Of a stretch of DNA of 64,000 nt, positions 59,992-64,000 are shown one piece after another. The position numbers were made by a program, and so were the translations under genes. Positions within the stretch are counted from its first letter, which is position 1. Every line of letters starts with the position of its first letter. The DNA comes from Ochotona curzoniae (lineage: Eukaryota; Chordata; Mammalia; Lagomorpha; Ochotonidae). The notes under the pieces were generated by a model. That model saw only the letters and a program-made list of their open reading frames with translations. It searched no databases and was not told the origin of the DNA. Location of the stretch: contig NW_024466307.1 of the NCBI RefSeq assembly GCF_017591425.1, positions 5,719,001 to 5,783,000 on the forward strand, written 5' to 3'.

Positions 59992-60283
59992 AAGAAAAAA
60001 GATTTCATTGAAAGGCACATGACAGAGAGAAAGGCTTTCCATCAGCTGGTTCATTTCTCAACGGGCCACAACGGCTAGGCCTGGGCCAGTGGAAACCAGG
60101 AACCTGGAGCTTCAGTGGGGTCTCCGATGTTGGGAGCAGCTGTCTGCTGCTGCTTTGCCAGGATTTGCACTAGCAGGGAGCTACATAGAAAGCAGAGCAG
60201 CCAGGGCTGAAACTGGTGCTCCAACAAGAATATCAGCAGCACTGGGGCAGCTGCTTAACCTGCTGCATTACAGTGCCAGTCCC
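59992..60283 (-). mobile_element. Old SINE, reverse strand
   Basis: AAGAAAAAAGATTTCATTGAAAGG, GAGAAAGGCTTTCCATCAGC, GGCCACAACGGCTAGGCC and CTGCTTAACCTGCTGCATTACAGTGCC, the signature of the older subfamily read in reverse. Confidence 0.85.
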
Positions 60284-60368
60284 TAAAATGTTTATACAAA
60301 GAATTTCCAATAAATTCCTGGTGAAAAAAATGACTATTACAAACCAAAAACTACTTTAACAAATTTAA

Positions 60369-60580
60369 TCGTATCTGAAAAGCAGAAAGTCGGAAACACA
60401 GAGTTTTCATCTACTAGTTCACTTCCCAAATGTCTACCACAGCCAGGGCTGGAGCTGGAGCAGTCCGGGTCTGCAAGTGGATGGCAGAGTCACGACTAAG
60501 GCTGCCCTTCAGGATGCTCGGCAGCAGAAAGCTGGAACTAAGCCAGAGCTGGAATTTAAACACAGGTATACCGTGCCAAA
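60369..60580 (-). mobile_element. Old SINE, reverse strand, head lost
   Basis: CGTATCTGAAAAGCAGAAAGTCGG, CATCTACTAGTTCACTTCCC, CACAGCCAGGGCTGGAGC and GCAGAAAGCTGGAACTAAGC are in the right order. The match fades after about 60560. Confidence 0.65.
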
Positions 60581-60658
60581 CAGCCACCTACATGTCAAAA
60601 TCATGTTGCACCAAAATAGAAACCACTTTTTTAAACACTTAATTTGGGCCCGGTGCGA

Positions 60659-60669
60659 TAGTGTAGTGG
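60659..60669 (+). promoter_or_regulatory. Pol III A box of the SINE
   Basis: TAGTGTAGTGG fits TRGYNNARNGG exactly, as expected of a tRNA-derived internal promoter. Confidence 0.7.
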
Positions 60670-60713
60670 TTAAAGTCTTCGCCTTGTACTCGCCGGGATC
60701 CCATAAAGGCGCC

Positions 60714-60724
60714 GGTTCTAATCC
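60714..60724 (+). promoter_or_regulatory. Pol III B box of the SINE
   Basis: GGTTCTAATCC differs from GGTTCGAATCC at one base, the CpG position. Spacing from the A box (about 45 bases) is normal for tRNA-type promoters. Confidence 0.7.
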
Positions 60725-60974
60725 CAGCAGCCCCGCTTCCCATCCAGCTCCCTGCTTGTGGCCTGGGAAAGCAGTCAAGGATGGCCCAAAGCCTTGGGAT
60801 CCTGCACCTGTGTGGGAGACCTGGAGGAGGTTCCTGGCCCCTGGCTTCGAATCAGCACAGCACCAACCATTGTGGTCACTTGGAGAGTAAATTATCAGAC
60901 AGAAGATCTTCCTCTCTGTCTCTTCTCTATATATCTGCCTTTACAATAAAAATTTAAAAATTTAACTTATCTAT

Positions 60975-61190
60975 ATATTTAAAGGACAACAAGGGCTCCA
61001 ATTCACTGACTCACTCCCCATAAACCCTCGAAGACCAAGGTTAGGCCAAGCCAAACCTTGGGACTTAACGCTGTTCTCATGAAGAAGCTGCAATCAGATG
61101 CCAAGCTAGGACAGGAGCCCAGGCATGGCAGTGAGGAATGCAGGCCTCCCTGCCAGCGTCACCGCCAGTGCTGGGCCAAACGCTCACCCC
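60975..61190 (-). mobile_element. Old SINE, reverse strand, tail lost
   Basis: AATTCACTGACTCACTCCCC, GACCAAGGTTAGGCCAAGCC and CCCTGCCAGCGTCACCGCCAGTGCTGGGCC in order are the older subfamily in reverse. The match is weak in the middle. Confidence 0.6.
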
Positions 61191-61904
61191 TCCCTCCCCC
61201 TGTAAATCCACCATCCACGGATGTTGCAGTACACTCCTACACCCATGGGTTTGCCACTCCAGGCTTCTACTGAGTTCTTAAAATGCACAGCACAGCCACT
61301 AGCTTCCTGGGGTCCCTGTGAGGAACAAGCCAGAGGACTCAAAGAGGGTGGGCAGGAAGAATCAGCACTGAGAATTCTCGTCACACCTGGCAGGGGCTGG
61401 GAACTGCCCCACGGATGATGCAACCTGGATTAGACACAGGGCAAGTCTGCAGCCAGAGGCTCAGCTGTGCCCTCTGAGAGCCAATGGTCCATCGCCCAGG
61501 GAGGACTTAGGAAGTATTTCCAAAGCAAGGAAAGGCATGGACGCTCAGAGTCAGAAGTGCAGATGCTCACTGCATGCATGGAAATCCATGCACGCTCTCC
61601 AGCAGTCAGCCTCCGTGCCCTCCTAATGGGCTCACTGCGGCTAAAGTAGCTGCTGGATAACTCCCCCAAGACTGTGAATACATGTGTTCCTGCACATTTG
61701 GCTCGTTGGGCTTTGCCTAGCTTGACACTTGACAGTATTTAACACCAGACTGAAGAGTTAGCCCCTGGGAGGCACCAAACAGAGCTACCACGCACAATAC
61801 AATATGCACTCACTGGAGATGTACCAGGTAGATGAGAGCACTCTAATTGATCCAGTCCCTGGAATCTAGAAACCCTGCACGGGAAGTAAATCAGATGACC
61901 TTTG
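61191..61904. other. Unique noncoding DNA
   Basis: GC content rises towards the promoter. Open frames of 60-79 codons overlap on both strands. Nothing recognised. Confidence 0.5.
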
Positions 61905-62275
61905 CTTGGCTAGACGGTCTGTGGTTCATCCAATGAACTACTACTCAGCCATCACAAGGAACCACCCCCAGATGCACACACCACACGGAGATTGCCCTCG
62001 CTGTGCAGAGCGGAAGCAGCCAACCCCCACAGAGCGACATCCCGAGCACGTGCATGTCCCTCCAGACAACATTCTAGAAAAGGCAAAGCCACAGGGAGGG
62101 AGGACAAATGAGTGGACTCAAAGGCCTAGGGCACTGGGAGCACAGCATAAAGAACTGCTCCCCAAGTTTCCTGCTTGCCATGGGGGCCTCACAGCTCTGC
62201 CTTTGCACAGCTCAAAAACAGGCCTTCCCCCTAACAAGCTGATTTTATTGTATGTAAATTACAAGTTAAATTTGG
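61905..62275 (+). mobile_element. Ancient L1 3'-end fragment
   Basis: GTGGTTCATCCAATGAACTACTACTCAGCC, ATTCTAGAAAAGGCAAAGCC and GATTTTATTGTATGTAAATTAC match, in order, an old mammalian L1 end (tggtccatccatacaatggaatactactcagcc, ...attctagaaaaggcaaaac, ...tgttgtgtaaattatac). The 125-codon frame at 61906-62283 is this repeat. Confidence 0.65.
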
Positions 62276-62458
62276 AAGTATAAAAGCTTCCCATAATTGT
62301 AGGTCTCTTTCACACATTCAGGAAGAGAGGACTGTTTTCTGAATATTCCTATTACAGCCTGCTAATCGCGCCTGAGGCCTTGGCTTCAGTCAGTCCCCAC
62401 GCTCTCTGCCTTCTCATCTTTCCTCTGGCTTTGCTGTTGTGAAGGAAGCCTTGGGGGA
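62276..62458. other. Unique spacer
   Basis: Nothing recognised. Confidence 0.4.
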
Positions 62459-62678
62459 CGGGCGGGCACCGTGGCAGAGAGGGTAAACCCTCCGCTGGCG
62501 CACCCACGTTCCTTCTCAGAGTACTGGTCCCGGCGATTCACCAGGGAGAGCGGGAGTCCAGGGCTCCTGGCTGTGCCTGCTGTGGGCATTTGGGGAAGGG
62601 ACCAGTGAATGGGCACGGCCTCTGTGCTTCTCTCATCAACTCTCTGCTTTGCAAGTAAATGAAATAAATTTTAAGATA
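62459..62678 (+). mobile_element. SINE with internal deletion near the promoter
   Basis: The head CGGGCGGGCACCGTGGCAGAGAGGG and the 3' blocks GGAAGGGACCAGTGAATGGGC and AAATGAAATAAATTTTAAG are present, but about 100 bases of the middle are missing. It is the last SINE before the CpG island. Confidence 0.8.
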
Positions 62679-62790
62679 AACTTTTTAAAAAGAAGCATTA
62701 TTGATAGAACTCAAATTCCATATGGATAACAAGTCCCTCTCTCCAGGGGTAGCCTTCACCCTGGGGTCCACCTCAAACTTGTATCTCTGC

Positions 62791-62802
62791 GGGGGGGGGG
62801 GG
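62791..62802. repeat. Poly-G run of 12
   Basis: Twelve G followed by AGGTAGGAGGGGG. A possible G-quadruplex on the forward strand and a likely site of sequencing error. Confidence 0.85.
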
Positions 62803-62826
62803 AGGTAGGAGGGGGACTTTAAGCTG

Positions 62827-62834
62827 TGACGTCA
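62827..62834. promoter_or_regulatory. Consensus CRE
   Basis: TGACGTCA, the full palindromic site of CREB/ATF factors, about 900 bases before the likely start region. Full CREs are rare by chance in CpG-poor DNA, and this one lies at the edge of a CpG island. Confidence 0.6.
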
Positions 62835-63023
62835 TCAGCCGGGAACATTCCATCAAGCGCGTTCTCCAACTCAAGGTTCCCCTTCCCAAAGGCATGGGTG
62901 CCGTTCCCATACTCCAAGGGGGCGCTGGTCCTCAGGGAAGGGTCGTGTGTCTCCCTTCTGCCCCTTAAAGGGGGAGGCGGCTAGGCGGGACCCCCTCCCC
63001 CAATCTCCAACCTCTGCCCTGAC

Positions 63024-63036
63024 TGACCTCAGGTCA
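63024..63036. promoter_or_regulatory. Everted nuclear-receptor half sites
   Basis: TGACCT, one base, AGGTCA: two perfect half sites pointing away from each other. Within it, CAGGTCACCTG is also E-box-like. A chance origin is possible. Confidence 0.35.
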
Positions 63037-63590
63037 CCTGAGAGCCCCCCAAGTCCCCGGGCCCTTCCTCAGACCGCGCTGAGGGAGCAGGCCCTGACGA
63101 AAATGTTTGAAAAGCTCCCACTCACTCCTCCGAATCTGAGGGGGAAACGACTTCAGGTCCCGCTGGGACACCCCCTCAGGCGTCCCCGGCGTCGTCCACA
63201 GCCGGGCCCCTGGGCGCCTCGCCGGCCTCCTCAGGCCGTCCCGTCAGGGCGCCGAGGCCCGCACCCGGAGCCGGCGTGAGGCCCCCGGGCGCCGCCCCTT
63301 CCCCCGGCACGCCGCCCCGCGCCCGCTCGCTCTCGCCCGCTCTCCCCTCGCCTGGCTTCCCGGACGCGTCCCCGTACATTGTGTGCTCGGCTGGCGTGTG
63401 TGCGGGGCAGGGGACGGGGAGGCGAACGCCAGTTCAACATCAGCTTGCGGGGCACAGCCTCCCGCCTTCGACGCCTTTCGTTCTCGCTCGGCAAGCCTCA
63501 GACTTGACCTTGGAGAGAGCATTTCAAGGGTTCAGGCTTTCCCGCCCGGGCCGCCGTCGGGGCGCGGTGGCGACGCCGGGAGGGACTCTT

Positions 63591-63601
63591 TGCATATGCA
63601 T
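63591..63601. promoter_or_regulatory. Palindromic POU-type site
   Basis: TGCATATGCAT is the core of the MORE site (ATGCATATGCAT) bound by POU-factor dimers, with one mismatch at the first base (T for A). Confidence 0.4.
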
Positions 63602-63677
63602 GAGCTCCCCCCACCCCCAGCACGCCGCTGCAGCTGCGCAGGAGGACACCCGCCCGCCCCCGAGACCGCGCCAGGCC

Positions 63678-63685
63678 ATTTGCAT
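63678..63685 (-). promoter_or_regulatory. Octamer motif
   Basis: ATTTGCAT is the reverse complement of the exact octamer ATGCAAAT, bound by OCT1/OCT2-type POU factors. It lies 12 bases before the inverted CCAAT box, a spacing seen in many octamer promoters. Confidence 0.6.
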
Positions 63686-63695
63686 GGCGCCTCGT

Positions 63696-63704
63696 GATTG
63701 GCTG
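63696..63704 (-). promoter_or_regulatory. Inverted CCAAT box (NF-Y)
   Basis: GATTGGCTG fits the NF-Y site in reverse (CAGCCAATC). NF-Y sites usually lie 60-100 bases upstream of the start, which would put it near 63760-63800. Confidence 0.65.
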
Positions 63705-63819
63705 ACAGCCGGGGGCTGGGCCTGAGAGGAGGCCCCTGAATGGCTCCCGGGAGGCGATTACGGGCTGCGCTCGGCTCCGGAAGGCTGAGGCGGGCGCGGC
63801 CGGCGCGGCTGGAGCCCGG

Positions 63820-63836
63820 CCGCCAGGGGGCGCGAC
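63820..63836 (+). promoter_or_regulatory. CTCF-type site
   Basis: CCGCCAGGGGGCGCGAC agrees with the CTCF core (CCACCAGGGGGCGC) at nearly every position. The forward motif points downstream, into the presumed gene. Confidence 0.65.
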
Positions 63837-63978
63837 GCCCCAGCTCTGTCGGCGGGCAGAGCCCGGCGCGCCGGCCGCCTCCGCGCCCCGCCCCCACCCC
63901 ACCCGCAGCCCCGCGCCGAGCGCGGCGACAGCCCGTGTGTGATCCAGTCTGCGGGCTCGGCCCCAGCCATTAGGAGAG

Positions 63979-64000
63979 ATGAGCATTCCCTTTCTCCTCC
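63979..64000 (+). other. Possible start codon of a first coding exon, cut by the window edge
   Basis: An ATG at 63979 has G at -3 and A at +4, a moderate context. The frame reads MSIPFLL before the edge. An in-frame TGA at 63940-63942 is the nearest stop upstream, so this would be the first ATG of its frame. The island suggests a 5' UTR here. Seven residues do not identify a gene, and the ATG may be untranslated. Confidence 0.2.

Larger units (their letters stand above)
60647..60962 (+). mobile_element. Young SINE with intact A and B boxes
   Basis: Among the closest copies to the consensus on the forward strand. A box TAGTGTAGTGG at 60659-60669 and B box GGTTCTAATCC at 60714-60724 both fit the pol III pattern. 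The 3' part has AATAAAAATTTAAAAATTT in place of the usual repeated AAAT tail. The 137-codon open frame at 60477-60890 crosses into it and is spurious. Confidence 0.96.
63150..64000. promoter_or_regulatory. CpG island, promoter of an unidentified gene
   Basis: CpG and GC content jump from about 63150 and stay high to the window edge, unlike the CpG-poor DNA elsewhere. There is no TATA box near the likely start. GC boxes (CGCCCCGCCCCC at 63889-63900), an octamer, an inverted CCAAT box and a CTCF-type site are present. Island type and factors suit a housekeeping or developmental gene with dispersed start sites, probably near 63700-63950 on the forward strand. A reverse or divergent transcript is also possible. 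The long open frames in several phases (up to 162 codons) are the result of few stop codons in GC-rich DNA. Confidence 0.8.

Noticed and set aside
60647..60730. A tRNA gene, suggested by A and B boxes
   Set aside because: The boxes belong to the SINE head. No cloverleaf with acceptor stem and anticodon arm can be drawn.
60477..60890. Forward open frame of 137 codons
   Set aside because: It crosses from an old SINE into a young SINE; the peptide is a SINE translation.
5000..61000. CRISPR arrays or bacterial-type operons
   Set aside because: Regular repeats in the window are SINEs or microsatellites, not repeat-spacer arrays. The DNA is mammalian, so operon structure and ribosome binding sites do not apply.
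63498..63986. Reverse open frame of 162 codons and several overlapping frames in the CpG island
   Set aside because: Stop codons are rare in GC-rich DNA. The frames overlap in several phases on both strands and show no domain; the products are Ala/Arg/Pro/Gly-rich, as composition predicts.
63979..64000. Naming the gene from MSIPFLL
   Set aside because: Seven residues are too few. The first five agree by chance with the start of an unrelated known protein, but the next residues differ, so no name is given.

Overview
The window is mammalian nuclear DNA, most likely from a lagomorph and probably a pika (Ochotona). It carries about 41 copies, on both strands, of one tRNA-derived SINE. Its hallmarks are a pol III A box and B box at the head, a CATATGGG core, an AGATCTTCC plus CT-rich stretch, and an AATAAAAATAAATAAATC-type tail. 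The youngest copies (44003-44336 and 60647-60962) look like the pika version of the lagomorph C-repeat/CSINE family. I saw no copy of the recent rabbit subfamily. The genus call rests on remembered repeat sequences and is an inference. Old mammalian MIR, L2 and L1 fragments are also present.

I recognise no protein-coding exon, processed pseudogene, tRNA or other structural RNA gene. The longest open frames are about 160 codons. They fall in SINEs, in simple repeats read in frame, or in the GC-rich end of the window, where stop codons are rare by chance.

Layout: 1-28 kb is intergenic or intronic DNA with many SINEs and long AT-rich unique stretches. From 28293 to 37048 there is an 8.75 kb interval without a SINE. 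Inside it, 29.85-32.05 kb has the look of conserved noncoding DNA, with an RFX X-box and a PBX-HOX site. From 37 to 55 kb SINEs are dense again, with MIR/L2 pieces, a small DNA-transposon-like element and microsatellites. 55.5-56.7 kb holds the 3' end of a lagomorph L1. 56.7-60 kb is unique DNA with MIR pieces. 60-62.7 kb is a last cluster of SINEs and an old L1 end.

The last kilobase (about 63150-64000) is a CpG island with GC boxes, an octamer, an inverted CCAAT box, a palindromic POU-type site and a strong CTCF-type site. A consensus CRE lies upstream. This is a TATA-less promoter of a gene whose body probably lies past the right edge. The gene cannot be named from what is visible. The simplest reading is that the window is the upstream flank of that gene, and that the SINE-free block about 32 kb away holds enhancers, possibly for it. 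I found no new enzymatic or defence system.
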